A DNA stretch of 64,000 nucleotides, from positions 1 to 64,000 of the forward strand of contig JASMLK010000025.1 in the NCBI GenBank assembly GCA_030748735.1, in the 5' to 3' direction. This document shows positions 18,443-26,976 of this stretch, in pieces (within the stretch, counting starts at the first letter, position 1; the number at the start of each line of letters is the position of its first letter). The notes beneath the pieces are model-generated. The model searched no databases, had not been told where the DNA came from, and worked only from the letters and a program-made list of their open reading frames with translations. Origin of the DNA: Myxococcota bacterium (GTDB lineage Bacteria; Myxococcota_A; UBA9160; UBA4427). Made by a program: the position numbers and the translations under genes.

Positions 18443-18958
18443 ATGCCCATGTCGCCCTATATGGCGAGCATTCGCGAGAAGATCGGCACCCAGCTACTCG
18501 AGATTCCGGCCGTGAGTGTCCTCACCTATGACGACCAGGATCGCGTCCTGCTCGTTCACCATGCCGAGTACGACGAATGGACCACCCCGGGCGGTGCCGT
18601 CGAACCGGGAGAGGTGCCTTCCGAAGCGGCCGTTCGCGAGATGTACGAAGAGACGGGGTTGCACGTCCGGCTCGACGATGTGCTCGGTGTCTACGGGGGA
18701 CCCGAATACACCACCGCGTACTCCAACGGCGATCGCGTTTCGTTCATGATCGTGCTCTTCCTGGGAACACGCCTGAGCGGTGAACCGCGGCCCGACAACG
18801 TCGAGACCCTCGACGTCGGTTGGTTCGCGCGGTCGGAGATCGCGGACCTCGAAGCACGACCCTGGGTTCGCGAAGTGCTCGAAAACGCCTGGCGCGACCG
18901 CTCACGCCCGTACTTCACACCGCCAGCCTGGACACCTTCGGAAGACCACTCCGGCTAG
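18443..18958 (+). CDS. Nudix hydrolase
   Basis: A 171-aa protein with a perfect Nudix box: G-x5-E-x7-REMYEETGL (about residues 52-74). It hydrolyses nucleoside diphosphate-linked compounds using Mg2+ bound by the REExEE glutamates. The substrate is not predictable. The ATG at 18443 has AAGGAA 8 nt upstream; the much longer track ORF beginning at 18086 is antisense-like shadow over the membrane gene. It is 26 nt downstream of that gene, in the same orientation. Confidence 0.9.
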   Translation: MPMSPYMASIREKIGTQLLEIPAVSVLTYDDQDRVLLVHHAEYDEWTTPGGAVEPGEVPSEAAVREMYEETGLHVRLDDVLGVYGGPEYTTAYSNGDRVSFMIVLFLGTRLSGEPRPDNVETLDVGWFARSEIADLEARPWVREVLENAWRDRSRPYFTPPAWTPSEDHSG

Positions 18959-18973
18959 CGATCGTCGGAGCCT

Positions 18974-19480
18974 TCAGCGGAGTTTCAAGTAGAGCCGCAT
19001 CGTCTCGAAGTCGAGTACGCCACCGAGGCTCTTCAAGAACTCGGTTCCAAGTGCGCCGTCGGGTCCGTCCTTGCCGGGAGGCGTGTTGTATATGGCGCCG
19101 ACGTCGCCGGCCAGGATCGTGGTCTTCGGCATCGACTTCCCCTGGAATTCGAGACCCAGGATCTCGGCCGATTTGATCTGGACCGTCTTGCGGCGCGTCG
19201 GGATCTTGTGCCCCGTCTTCGTCAACTCGATCCCCATCTTCTTGAGGCGCCGTGCATCGAAGAGTGCGCCCTCGTTGCTGAAGTCGATCAAGTAGTTCAT
19301 CACCTCACCGTGGATCTTGCCCTCCACATAGAGCCGACGGTCCGGACCTCGCGTGACAGGAACCGATACGTAGCCTGCTTGCTCGAGTGTCGCGGCCAGG
19401 TCGACCTCCCCCGCGTTGCCCGACACCGGCAACGAGAGCAGCAAGACGAAGACGAACGAAGTGACGCGAAGACGGTGCAT
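18974..19480 (-). CDS. Exported retropepsin-like protein with altered catalytic motif
   Basis: About 168 aa including a signal peptide (FVFVLLLSLPVSGNAGE). The single retropepsin-like domain has the family ending GALGTEFLKSLGGVLDFE. The D-T/S-G catalytic triplet is replaced by DFSNEG, so proteolysis is doubtful. The ATG at 19480 follows AAGGAGAAGGCC. It probably acts in the periplasm. It is convergent with the Nudix gene and lies downstream of the lipoprotein gene. Confidence 0.62.
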   Translation of the reverse strand: MHRLRVTSFVFVLLLSLPVSGNAGEVDLAATLEQAGYVSVPVTRGPDRRLYVEGKIHGEVMNYLIDFSNEGALFDARRLKKMGIELTKTGHKIPTRRKTVQIKSAEILGLEFQGKSMPKTTILAGDVGAIYNTPPGKDGPDGALGTEFLKSLGGVLDFETMRLYLKLR

Positions 19481-19568
19481 GGCCTTCTCCTTTCGGAAGT
19501 GCGTGGGTCCACCCGGCCAACGACGCGCGGGAACGACGCGGCGCGGGAGCGAACCCATCTCCCATTTC

Positions 19569-20255
19569 CTATCGGCCCGACTGCACCTCGATCAGCAACT
19601 CTTTTCGAAAGCGCTTCGCCTCGGCGTCGTCGGGTTCGAGGGTGAGATAGTGATCGACCTGCCGCAGCGCGGCGCTGCGGCGCCCCTGTACGAAGTAGGC
19701 CTGCGCGAGTGCGGCTTCGACGTCAGGGCGCGAGTCGGGTTCGACCAATGAACGAATGCGCTCGAGGTGCTGCTCGGCCCGCGCAGCGTATTGAGGGGGC
19801 GACGCGAGAAACAGGCGGGCCAGGCTGAAGTGGCACCCGACGTGGTCGCGCGCCAGTGCGAGGCAACGATTCAGGGTGTTGTACGCCGAGCCCGCCGCGT
19901 CGGGGACGTCGAGATTATGACCCTGGCGATAGAGTTCGCCTACCCGCGCAAACAACTCGGGGTGCTGGAGGTCGACGTTCAACAACACGACCGCACGCTC
20001 GACGGCCGCGCGCCAGCGTGTCGCCACCTGCATGCGCTCACGGCGCGACTCGAAGCGTCCGGGATAGCCCGCCAGCCAGGTTTCGAGAAATTCGATCTCT
20101 TCGTCGATCGCCTGAAGCTCGAGGGCAAGCTCGCGATCGCCCGGGTCGACGCCCGAAACGAGGGCATTCGCAGGAGTCCCTCGCCCTGCGCAGCCCGAAA
20201 GCGTTGCAAACGCGACGAGCACAACGACCATCCACGCGACCACACGACCTGCCAC
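19569..20255 (-). CDS. Predicted lipoprotein with TPR-like repeats
   Basis: About 228 aa. An N-terminal hydrophobic segment ends in a lipobox (FATLSGC), so the mature protein is probably membrane-anchored through Cys. The remainder is alpha-helical with TPR-like spacing (the last repeats include VEAALAQAYFVQGRRSAALRQ and YLTLEPDDAEA). The GTG at 20255 is preferred because GGAG lies about 10 nt upstream and it gives a compact signal sequence; the track start at 20321 is another GTG without a site. It is probably an assembly or scaffold protein of the envelope. Confidence 0.6.
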   Translation of the reverse strand: MAGRVVAWMVVVLVAFATLSGCAGRGTPANALVSGVDPGDRELALELQAIDEEIEFLETWLAGYPGRFESRRERMQVATRWRAAVERAVVLLNVDLQHPELFARVGELYRQGHNLDVPDAAGSAYNTLNRCLALARDHVGCHFSLARLFLASPPQYAARAEQHLERIRSLVEPDSRPDVEAALAQAYFVQGRRSAALRQVDHYLTLEPDDAEAKRFRKELLIEVQSGR

Positions 20256-20339
20256 GGTTGCCTGTCTCCGATTGCCTCGTGAGCGCCGCCAGCGCGCGAA
20301 CCCTTGCGCGCCTGCGATCACTCTCGGCGGAACCTGGTC

Positions 20340-20526
20340 TCCTGTCCCAGAAATTCCGTGTCGAATTTCCGGGCAGTGGGCATCAGCACCCTATGCACCG
20401 AGACGGCGGGGGCGAGTGCTGACAAGGCGGAGGATTGAGCCTTGGCCCCATAGCCAAGACGATCGACGATAACGCGGGCAGCGCTCGTCCGACGTCGTCG
20501 AATGCAACGGAATTTCTGGAACAGGA
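20340..20526. repeat. 187-bp inverted-repeat element (MITE/REP-like)
   Basis: The left arm at 20340-20358 (tcctgtcccagaaattccg) and the right arm at 20508-20526 are inverted copies matching at 18 of 19 positions. The interior carries no ORF. The arm motif, with CCCAGAAATTCC near the tip, resembles ends seen in transposase-associated REP elements, but no transposase is present in the window. A second hairpin element begins 2 nt downstream. Confidence 0.65.
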
Positions 20527-20528
20527 CA

Positions 20529-20624
20529 CTAGCCCGGATTATTCATGAAGCCCTACTGCGAAGCCCGAAAGCACAGCCATTTCACGGCCTTCTCCCTACG
20601 GGCTTCATGAATCATCCGGGCTAG
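20529..20624. repeat. 96-bp long-stem hairpin element with repeat copy 2
   Basis: Arms 20529-20553 and 20600-20624 are inverted copies with 24 of 25 positions matching, separated by a 46-nt loop. The left arm and first part of the loop are identical over 35 nt to 111-145. It lies 28 nt upstream of the CBS gene start, so it would form a large hairpin in that gene's leader or promoter region. Confidence 0.8.
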
Positions 20625-20651
20625 CAAGATACCAACGAGAGGAATACAGCC

Positions 20652-21053
20652 ATGAAGTTCGAAGAACTCACCGCGCGCGATCTGATGAGCACGAAGATCG
20701 AAACCTGCGACTCGGAATCGAGCGTCATGGAAGCGCTCAAGCACATGAACGCGTCGAGGATCCACTGCCTGCTCATCGACGCGCCAGAATCAGGACGCAG
20801 CCCCGGCGTCATCTCGATCAAGGACATCGTCCAGTTGCTCGGAGATGCTGGCCCGGACCTGCTCGATGAACTGGTCGTGAGCGAAGTGATGACTTCGCCC
20901 GTCGTGAGCCTGCCCGACTATCTCCTCATCCCCGACTGCGTGAACCTGATGCGCATGACGGGCGTGCGCAGCGCACCCGTCATGAAGGACCGCGAGATGG
21001 TGGGCGTGCTCAGCTATTCCGACGTGGTGAGCTGGATCGCCCGGAACGCCTGA
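20652..21053 (+). CDS. CBS-domain pair protein
   Basis: A 133-aa Bateman module made of two CBS domains (about residues 5-64 and 73-130), with no catalytic domain. Such stand-alone proteins bind adenine nucleotides and regulate partners. The ATG is preceded by GAGG. The gene sits right after the two inverted-repeat elements and is convergent with the EF-G paralogue, so its promoter must lie in or beside the repeats. Confidence 0.85.
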   Translation: MKFEELTARDLMSTKIETCDSESSVMEALKHMNASRIHCLLIDAPESGRSPGVISIKDIVQLLGDAGPDLLDELVVSEVMTSPVVSLPDYLLIPDCVNLMRMTGVRSAPVMKDREMVGVLSYSDVVSWIARNA

Positions 21054-21092
21054 TTCGGCGCCCCGGGCGAACGCACCATCTCTCCCCCCGCG

Positions 21093-23153
21093 TTAGTGCT
21101 CGCCGGGTGCCACTTGCGACTCCTCGATGATCTTGCTCGCGAGCTTCGCCGGCACCTCTGAATAGTGCGAGTACTCGAGATGGAACTCGCCCTTGCCACC
21201 CGTCATGGAACTCAGCGCCGTCGCGTAGTCGAGCATCTCGGACATCGGCACCTTGGCGATGATCACGCAGCTATGACTGCGTGATTCCGTGGTCTGCACG
21301 AGCCCGCGGCGCCCGGCGATGTCGCCCATGACGTCGCCCACGTGGTCCTCGGGCGCCGTGATCTCGGCCGTCATGAACGGCTCGAGCAGCGTGGGGCCTG
21401 CCGCCTGGACGGCCGCCTTCAGCGCGAACGAACCGGCGAGGTGGAAGGCCATTTCGTTCGAATCCACCGCGTGGTACTTGCCGTCGACGCACTTGACCGT
21501 GATGTCGACGACTGGATACCCGGCCAGGGGGCCCCGTTGGCAGGCTTCACGCACGCCCTTTTCGACGGCCGGGATCAGGCCCTTCGGGATGGCGCCACCC
21601 ACCACACGATCTTCGAACGCGAACCCTTCTCCGCGCGGCAGGGGTTCGACGTCGACGTACGCAACACCAAACATGCCCGCACCACCCGTCTGCTTCTTCA
21701 GCTTGCCTTCGACATGCTCGGCGCGCTTCGAGATGGTTTCTCGGTACGGCACCTTCGGTGTCTTCAGGTGGATATCCAATCCAAACAGGCGATTCAGCTT
21801 CTTTGCCGTCGTTCGGATATGGAGCTCGCCCATGCCGGTGAGCAGGAACTCTCCGGTAGCGTCGTCGCGGCCGACATGGAGCGACGGATCCTCTTCCTCG
21901 AGTTTCGCCAGTGCGGCGAAGATCTTCTCGTCTTCCTTGCCGCTGCCGGCTTCGATGGCGTAGGAGATCACCCCTCCTGGGATCTCGAGTTCGTGGAGAT
22001 GCACACCGCCCTTTTCGTCGGTGAGCGCATGACCGGTATGGACGTCCTTGAGCTTCGCAACCGCGACGATGTCACCAGGCCCGGCTTCGGAAACCTCGAT
22101 GTGCTTTTCGCCCTGCAGCAGAAAGAGCTTGCCGACGCGGAGCTTTTCACCGTTGGTCGCGTCCATGATGTGGGAGTCGGCGCTGACCTTGCCGGACACG
22201 ACGCGCATGACCGAAAGTGTGCCGGTATAGCGATCGATGATCGTCTTGAAGACGATCGCCGAGAACGGCGCCTCCTCAGCCGGCGCGATCGGGTTCGGTT
22301 CGTCGTCTGCGCCCAGCCATTCACCGCGCTCGATCGGAGAGGGCATGAACTCTTCGAGTTCTTCGAGGAGCAAGGTGACGCCGTGCTCGGTGAGTGCCGA
22401 GCCACAGACCACGGGGACGATCATGCGACTGCGAAGTGCCGCGCGAAGCCCGCGCTGAAGATCTTCTGCCCCGAGGTTTCCTTCTTCGAGGTACGCCTCC
22501 AGCAGATCATCGGTCGCTTCCGCAACCGCTTCTACCAGCGTGTCGCGACGCAAGTTGGCTTCGTCCTTGAGCTCGTCCGGGATGGGGCCGTGCACACCGA
22601 GACGCACGGCTTCCATGTGGACCAGATCAACGACACCTTCGAGGCCGTCTCCCTTGCCGATGTTGAACGAAATAGGGACAGGCCTGATCTCGAGTTCGGT
22701 GAGCATCTCGACGGTGCGGTCGAAGTCGGCGTCTTCGCGATCCAATTCGTTCACGAAGGCGATGATGGGCATGTCCGCCTGCTGCGCGGTGCGCAACATT
22801 TTTTCGGTGCCCGCTTTGGGCCCCTCGACACCGGAGACGAGCAGGACGGCCGCGTCGAGGGCCTGTAGGGCGATCTTGCCGTCGCCCTGGAAGTTCGGAT
22901 CGCCGGGAGTGTCGACGAGGGTGAAGTGGTAGTCGGAGTGGTCGAACGCAAAGACGTGGGAAGTGACCGAAGCCGTGTGCCCGTTTCTTTCTTCAGGGAG
23001 GTAGTTGAGGGCCGAGGAGTCGTCGTCCACGCGGCCGGCGGTTTCCGTCACGCCCGCGACGTGGATGAGTGATTCACCCAGGGTCGTCTTCCCATCACCC
23101 GAATGGCCGATCAGCGCGAAGTTTCGGGTTTTGCCGGTTTGCACATTTTGCAT
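21093..23153 (-). CDS. Elongation factor G paralogue (EF-G-like GTPase)
   Basis: A 686-aa translational GTPase with all five EF-G domains. G1 is GHSGDGKT (16-23) and G3 is DTPGD (81-85). The G4 motif reads NELD (135-138) instead of NKxD, losing the guanine-stacking Lys. The length is close to EF-G, and the domain IV/V sequence (SNEMAFHLAGS, GDVMGDIAGRRG) is well conserved. It is not flanked by rpsL, rpsG or tuf, so it is a stand-alone paralogue rather than the housekeeping fusA. Possible roles are ribosome recycling or a stress-specific factor. Confidence 0.85.
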   Translation of the reverse strand: MQNVQTGKTRNFALIGHSGDGKTTLGESLIHVAGVTETAGRVDDDSSALNYLPEERNGHTASVTSHVFAFDHSDYHFTLVDTPGDPNFQGDGKIALQALDAAVLLVSGVEGPKAGTEKMLRTAQQADMPIIAFVNELDREDADFDRTVEMLTELEIRPVPISFNIGKGDGLEGVVDLVHMEAVRLGVHGPIPDELKDEANLRRDTLVEAVAEATDDLLEAYLEEGNLGAEDLQRGLRAALRSRMIVPVVCGSALTEHGVTLLLEELEEFMPSPIERGEWLGADDEPNPIAPAEEAPFSAIVFKTIIDRYTGTLSVMRVVSGKVSADSHIMDATNGEKLRVGKLFLLQGEKHIEVSEAGPGDIVAVAKLKDVHTGHALTDEKGGVHLHELEIPGGVISYAIEAGSGKEDEKIFAALAKLEEEDPSLHVGRDDATGEFLLTGMGELHIRTTAKKLNRLFGLDIHLKTPKVPYRETISKRAEHVEGKLKKQTGGAGMFGVAYVDVEPLPRGEGFAFEDRVVGGAIPKGLIPAVEKGVREACQRGPLAGYPVVDITVKCVDGKYHAVDSNEMAFHLAGSFALKAAVQAAGPTLLEPFMTAEITAPEDHVGDVMGDIAGRRGLVQTTESRSHSCVIIAKVPMSEMLDYATALSSMTGGKGEFHLEYSHYSEVPAKLASKIIEESQVAPGEH

Positions 23154-23575
23154 GAGCTGGGTCTCCCTTCCTGTTGGGCTACTTCATGCCGAGTCGGCGG
23201 GCGCACTGTCTCGACATCGAGCCGAAGCGTTTATTGCGTTTACTCTCTTCCCTCTTCTTTTCTCGTGGGCCCGTGGGCTCGTGGGGAACGGCGGTGCGCG
23301 ACCGTCCGGTCCCGACACGTGGTTGCTCGATCGATCGCACGATCGATCGATGCTGTCAGACATCATGCACCGTTTAGGCGGCGGGATAAACCACGAATCG
23401 TCGCGAATCGAAGCGATTCGGACGGCCGCTCGAGCGCACTTCGGAAGCGGCCCGAAATACGCAACACGGCGTCAAACTCCGGCAACAAGCGACAGTTTGC
23501 CTCGACCGCACCGTTGGTCGGATGGTGTCCGCGGGCTGCGAGCCCGACCCGGGGCAGCGGCACTACCCGAAAGCT
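23154..23575. other. Intergenic region upstream of EF-G paralogue
   Basis: This 422-bp region has no convincing ORF. It must carry the EF-G paralogue promoter read leftwards. It contains a T/C-rich patch near 23240-23270 and the perfect palindrome at 23327-23350. Confidence 0.5.
23327..23350. repeat. 24-bp palindrome TCGATCGATCG-CA-CGATCGATCGA
   Basis: Two 11-bp arms made of CGAT units are perfectly inverted around a CA spacer. It lies 174 bp upstream of the EF-G paralogue start. It could be an operator, a methylation-site cluster (six GATC sites in 24 bp) or a simple CGAT repeat. Confidence 0.6.
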
Positions 23576-24856
23576 CTAGCCGCTCGGGAGCTCACCGCGT
23601 TCCGCGAGACGTTCGAGTGCGGAACTCACTGCGGGGTCGAATTGCCGCCCCGCGTATTCGCGGATCTCCTGCACTGCCTGCTCGGAGGTCATCGCCATGC
23701 GGAGCTTGGTGGGGCGCATGAGCGAGTCGTAGCAGTCGGCCACCGCGATGATGCGCGCTTCGAAGGGGATGTCTTCCCGTTCGATGGCCTCGGGATAACC
23801 CGAACCATCCCACCATTCGTGATGGGAGAGCACGATGGGCGCGATGTCCTCCCACAGCCGAATGCGAGACAGGACGCGATGTCCGACCTGGGGATGTCGC
23901 TGGAAGTGCCTGGGCGAGCGCTGGTGTCGCGCTTCGACCTTGAGCATCCCGATGTCGTGGAGCAATGCGGCGAAATGCAGCGTCTGCATGCGCTCTTCGG
24001 GCAGGTCGAGTTCGCGGGCCAACAAGTTCGAAACCGCCGCAACCGCCCGTGCGTGCCCCTTGCGGTCATCGACGTGGACGTCCATGGTGCTCACGAGCAA
24101 TTCGGTGATGTGGGCGAAGAAGTTGCGCTGTGCGTCCTGCAGGTCGACGTTGTGCAGGGCCACGCCAGTGAACGACGAAAGGGTCATCAATGCGTCGCGT
24201 TCTTCGAGGCTGAAGTCGCCTTCGTGATCGCACGGGTTCAACACGATGATCGCGCCCGTGCCACCGCCCTTGCTGATCATCGGAAACGCGATCCCGGCGC
24301 CGAGGCCTTCGACCGTGTCGGCTCGCAGTGCCGTCGCGGCGCCGTTTCCGATGGCAGCTTCGACGAGTTCACGAATCAGCGACTCGTGCTGTGAAAAACA
24401 GGCCTGCGAACCCTCACCCGACGACTCGACGAGAACCAGGGGCTTGTCGTCCGAGGGGCGCATCATGAGGTAGGCAAACTCGGCACTGGTGAGGCGAAGT
24501 GAGCTCGCCACCGAAAGCTCCGCCACCGCGTGGGTGTGGCTCGAGGTCGAAAGCTCACGCGAAACCGCCAGGATGTTCTCGAGCCGAAGGTTGTCGGTCT
24601 TCATGCGCTCGACGGCGTTCAACGAGATCCGACGCAGGGCGAAGTAGGACGCGAGGCTCAACAGCGAAACGCCGCCGATCACACCCAACATGGCCTGCGT
24701 CATCGCAAGGTCGTTCTTCAACGTCGGAAAGACGTGGAAGTGGAGAACCAGGGCGAGCACGAGCAGCGGAACGATCCCGCCCAGGAAGTAGGCGACGAAG
24801 ATCGAGCGACCGAGCGGCTGCGTAAAGATCGAACGCGAGCGTCGGCGCCTACCCAT
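23576..24856 (-). CDS. Membrane-anchored GAF/HD-GYP phosphodiesterase
   Basis: A 426-aa protein. Two N-terminal transmembrane helices (FVAYFLGGIVPLLVLALVLH and an adjacent segment) are followed by a GAF-like sensor (about 120-250) and an HD-GYP domain (about 260-426). HDIGM supplies the HD dyad and HHEWWDGSGYP supplies the GYP motif, so c-di-GMP hydrolysis is expected. The ATG at 24856 follows AGGAGGAGG; the 82 earlier codons in the track are a shadow. It probably controls the motile/sessile switch, in line with the pilus and chemoreceptor genes in the window. Confidence 0.88.
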   Translation of the reverse strand: MGRRRRSRSIFTQPLGRSIFVAYFLGGIVPLLVLALVLHFHVFPTLKNDLAMTQAMLGVIGGVSLLSLASYFALRRISLNAVERMKTDNLRLENILAVSRELSTSSHTHAVAELSVASSLRLTSAEFAYLMMRPSDDKPLVLVESSGEGSQACFSQHESLIRELVEAAIGNGAATALRADTVEGLGAGIAFPMISKGGGTGAIIVLNPCDHEGDFSLEERDALMTLSSFTGVALHNVDLQDAQRNFFAHITELLVSTMDVHVDDRKGHARAVAAVSNLLARELDLPEERMQTLHFAALLHDIGMLKVEARHQRSPRHFQRHPQVGHRVLSRIRLWEDIAPIVLSHHEWWDGSGYPEAIEREDIPFEARIIAVADCYDSLMRPTKLRMAMTSEQAVQEIREYAGRQFDPAVSSALERLAERGELPSG

Positions 24857-25107
24857 GCCTCCTCCTGGTTTCGATTCGAAACGACGGCTTCTCTTCGTCC
24901 GGGCGGGGGTTTCTCTGGAGAGTCGCCTGTGGATTGCCGTCGAGGCCCGGCTCCCTTCGCAGCCGAGCGATGGACCATGGGAAAACCCACCCGCAGCCTT
25001 GCAGCGGTCTCGCAAGACTCGAAAGACGTGTGAATCGCCGAGGGGCCGGAGCCGAGACCGGCGATGCGACTGCGGGACGGAGGCATGGATCTGCGGAAGC
25101 ACTACTG

Positions 25108-25689
25108 ATGGCCGCCGCGCTCGTGCGCTTCGGTATTCCGATCTTCGGTGCGCTTCCCCTGCTCGGGTTGACGATCGCGTTCTTCCTCGACGAACTCGGG
25201 GCAGACCCGGTCGAAAAGGTGACCCACGAAACCGGCGAATGGGCCCTGCGCTTGTTGCTGCTCACCCTGCTCGTGACACCCCTGCGACGCTTCGCGGGTT
25301 GGAGCTGGCTCGCGCCCCACAGACGAACGCTCGGGCTCTACAGCTTTCTCTACGCGGCCCTTCACTTCGCCACCTATCTCGTCTTCGACCTGGGCTTCGA
25401 TTTCACCTTTCTCGGGGAAGACATCGCCGAACGCCCGTACATCACGGTCGGGTTCGCGAGCTTCGTGATCCTGTTCGCACTCGCGGCGACATCCAGCAAG
25501 GGGGCGATCAAGCAGCTGAAGAAACGCTGGACCGCACTCCATCGTCTGGTGTACGTCGCCGCGATCGGCGGAGTCGTACACTTTCTGTGGCTCGTCAAAG
25601 CCGACCTGCGCGAGCCCTTGGTCTACGGCGCCGTGCTGGCCGCGATTCTCGCCGCACGCGCACCGTGGAACCGAATCATTCGCCGGTGA
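25108..25689 (+). CDS. msrQ: MsrQ-like haem-binding membrane protein
   Basis: A 193-aa protein with five to six transmembrane helices and the conserved His pattern of the ferric-reductase-like MsrQ/YedZ family (for example PHRRTLGLYSFLYAALHFATY and ALHRLVYVAAIGGVVHF). MsrQ passes electrons from the membrane to the periplasmic methionine-sulfoxide reductase MsrP. No msrP gene lies within the window on either side, which is unusual because the two are normally adjacent. The ATG at 25108 has GGAAG nearby; the 3' end overlaps the convergent ECH gene by 14 nt. Confidence 0.8.
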   Translation: MAAALVRFGIPIFGALPLLGLTIAFFLDELGADPVEKVTHETGEWALRLLLLTLLVTPLRRFAGWSWLAPHRRTLGLYSFLYAALHFATYLVFDLGFDFTFLGEDIAERPYITVGFASFVILFALAATSSKGAIKQLKKRWTALHRLVYVAAIGGVVHFLWLVKADLREPLVYGAVLAAILAARAPWNRIIRR

Positions 25690-26491
25690 AGTTGGGCTTG
25701 CGCTTTTCCTTGAAGGCACGCGGTCCCTCGCGTGCGTCCTTCGAGGTCATGACCGCGACCGAGACCTCGTTCTCGACCTGGTAGGCGTCCGCGAGCGGGA
25801 GCCCACTCGAACGATGCACGCCTTCCTTGATCTTCTGCACCGCGAGCGGACCGTTCTCCGCCAGCTTGCCGGCAAGCTCGTGGGCCTTGTCGAGAAGTTG
25901 GTCGCGCGGGACCACGTAGTTGAGCAGACCCATCTCGAGGGCCTGCTCCGCAGTCCAGTGATCACCGACCAGGAGCATCTCCATCGCTTTCGCGTAGGGG
26001 ACCTGGCGCGGAAGCCGTGTGATCGAGCCGCCGCCCGGCAGCAGGCCCACCTTCGCTTCGGGGGTGCCGAACACGGCGTTGTCGCTCGCCACGCGCAGGT
26101 CGCAGGCGTTCATCATTTCGGTGCCACCACCGAGCGCGTTGCCGTTCACGGCCGCGATGATCGGCTTGTAGCATTCGAAGCCACGCAAGATCGCGTCGGT
26201 GAAGAGCGTGCCTTCCGAAAGCAGCTTGTGGTCCCAGTCGTCCTGCGGCTTTCGCGCACCAGTCATCAGCGGCATCGTGATCTTGAGATCGCCACCAGCG
26301 CAGAAGTCTTCTTCGCCCTGGCCGGTGAGGATCGCGACGCGCAGATCCTTGCGATCGCGGAACTCGTACCAGGCGTGCGCCATCTTCACGAGCATTTGCG
26401 GCGAAAGCGCGTTGCGCGCCTCGGGGCGGTTCATCGTAAGCGTCAGGATGCCGTCGTGCTCATCGACGATCAGATGGTTGTCATCACTCAT
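25676..26491 (-). CDS. Enoyl-CoA hydratase/isomerase (crotonase family)
   Basis: A 271-aa crotonase-fold enzyme. The first oxyanion-hole segment is FCAGGDLKI and the second GNALGGGTEMM, and the Glu at EAKVGLLPGGG is the usual general-acid position. It hydrates 2-enoyl-CoA in beta-oxidation; isomerase activity cannot be excluded. The ATG at 26491 (MSDDNHLIVD) follows GGAG; 115 extra track codons are rejected. It forms an operon with the DUF35 and thiolase-like genes upstream. Confidence 0.86.
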   Translation of the reverse strand: MSDDNHLIVDEHDGILTLTMNRPEARNALSPQMLVKMAHAWYEFRDRKDLRVAILTGQGEEDFCAGGDLKITMPLMTGARKPQDDWDHKLLSEGTLFTDAILRGFECYKPIIAAVNGNALGGGTEMMNACDLRVASDNAVFGTPEAKVGLLPGGGSITRLPRQVPYAKAMEMLLVGDHWTAEQALEMGLLNYVVPRDQLLDKAHELAGKLAENGPLAVQKIKEGVHRSSGLPLADAYQVENEVSVAVMTSKDAREGPRAFKEKRKPNFTGE

Positions 26492-26526
26492 GAACGAAAC
26501 TCTCCAGCTGAGCCCCTCGCGCGCGC

Positions 26527-26940
26527 TCAGACGTCGGGGGTGAAGTACAGGCGACCAAAGGTTTCGGTTTCGCGTTCGATTTCGACGCGCACGGGCAGGT
26601 CGAGTTCGAGGACATCGTTCGACGCGCCGCGAAAGCCGCCCACGAGCCGCGGCCCTTCTTCCATTTCGACCACGACCGTGGCCCAGGGACCGTCGGCCGC
26701 CCAACCGGGATCGACGAGACGATGGGAGATGGTCCACGAGAAGACCTTCCCCTTGCCGCTGATCGCCGACCATTCGACCTGCTCGGAACCACAAGCCGCG
26801 CACAGATAACGCGGCGGATGATGCACGACACCGCACGCCTCACAGCGCCTCATGCACACGGCACCGTCGGCGATGTGTTGATAGAAGTCGGCGTTCAAGC
26901 CGTCCGGGTCGGGGATCATCTTCGGGGGTGCTTCACTCAT
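26527..26940 (-). CDS. DUF35 Zn-ribbon/OB-fold protein
   Basis: A 137-aa DUF35 protein with a zinc ribbon CEAC...CAAC at about residues 33-50 and an OB fold with GKGKVFSWTISHR. It is the second DUF35 copy in the window and again lies beside a thiolase-like gene (36 nt downstream of it) and an enoyl-CoA hydratase. The expected role is partner subunit of the thiolase-like aldolase. Confidence 0.87.
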   Translation of the reverse strand: MSEAPPKMIPDPDGLNADFYQHIADGAVCMRRCEACGVVHHPPRYLCAACGSEQVEWSAISGKGKVFSWTISHRLVDPGWAADGPWATVVVEMEEGPRLVGGFRGASNDVLELDLPVRVEIERETETFGRLYFTPDV

Positions 26941-26976
26941 GGCTCTTCATCTTTCGTCTTGTTCGCGGCCGCTTGC

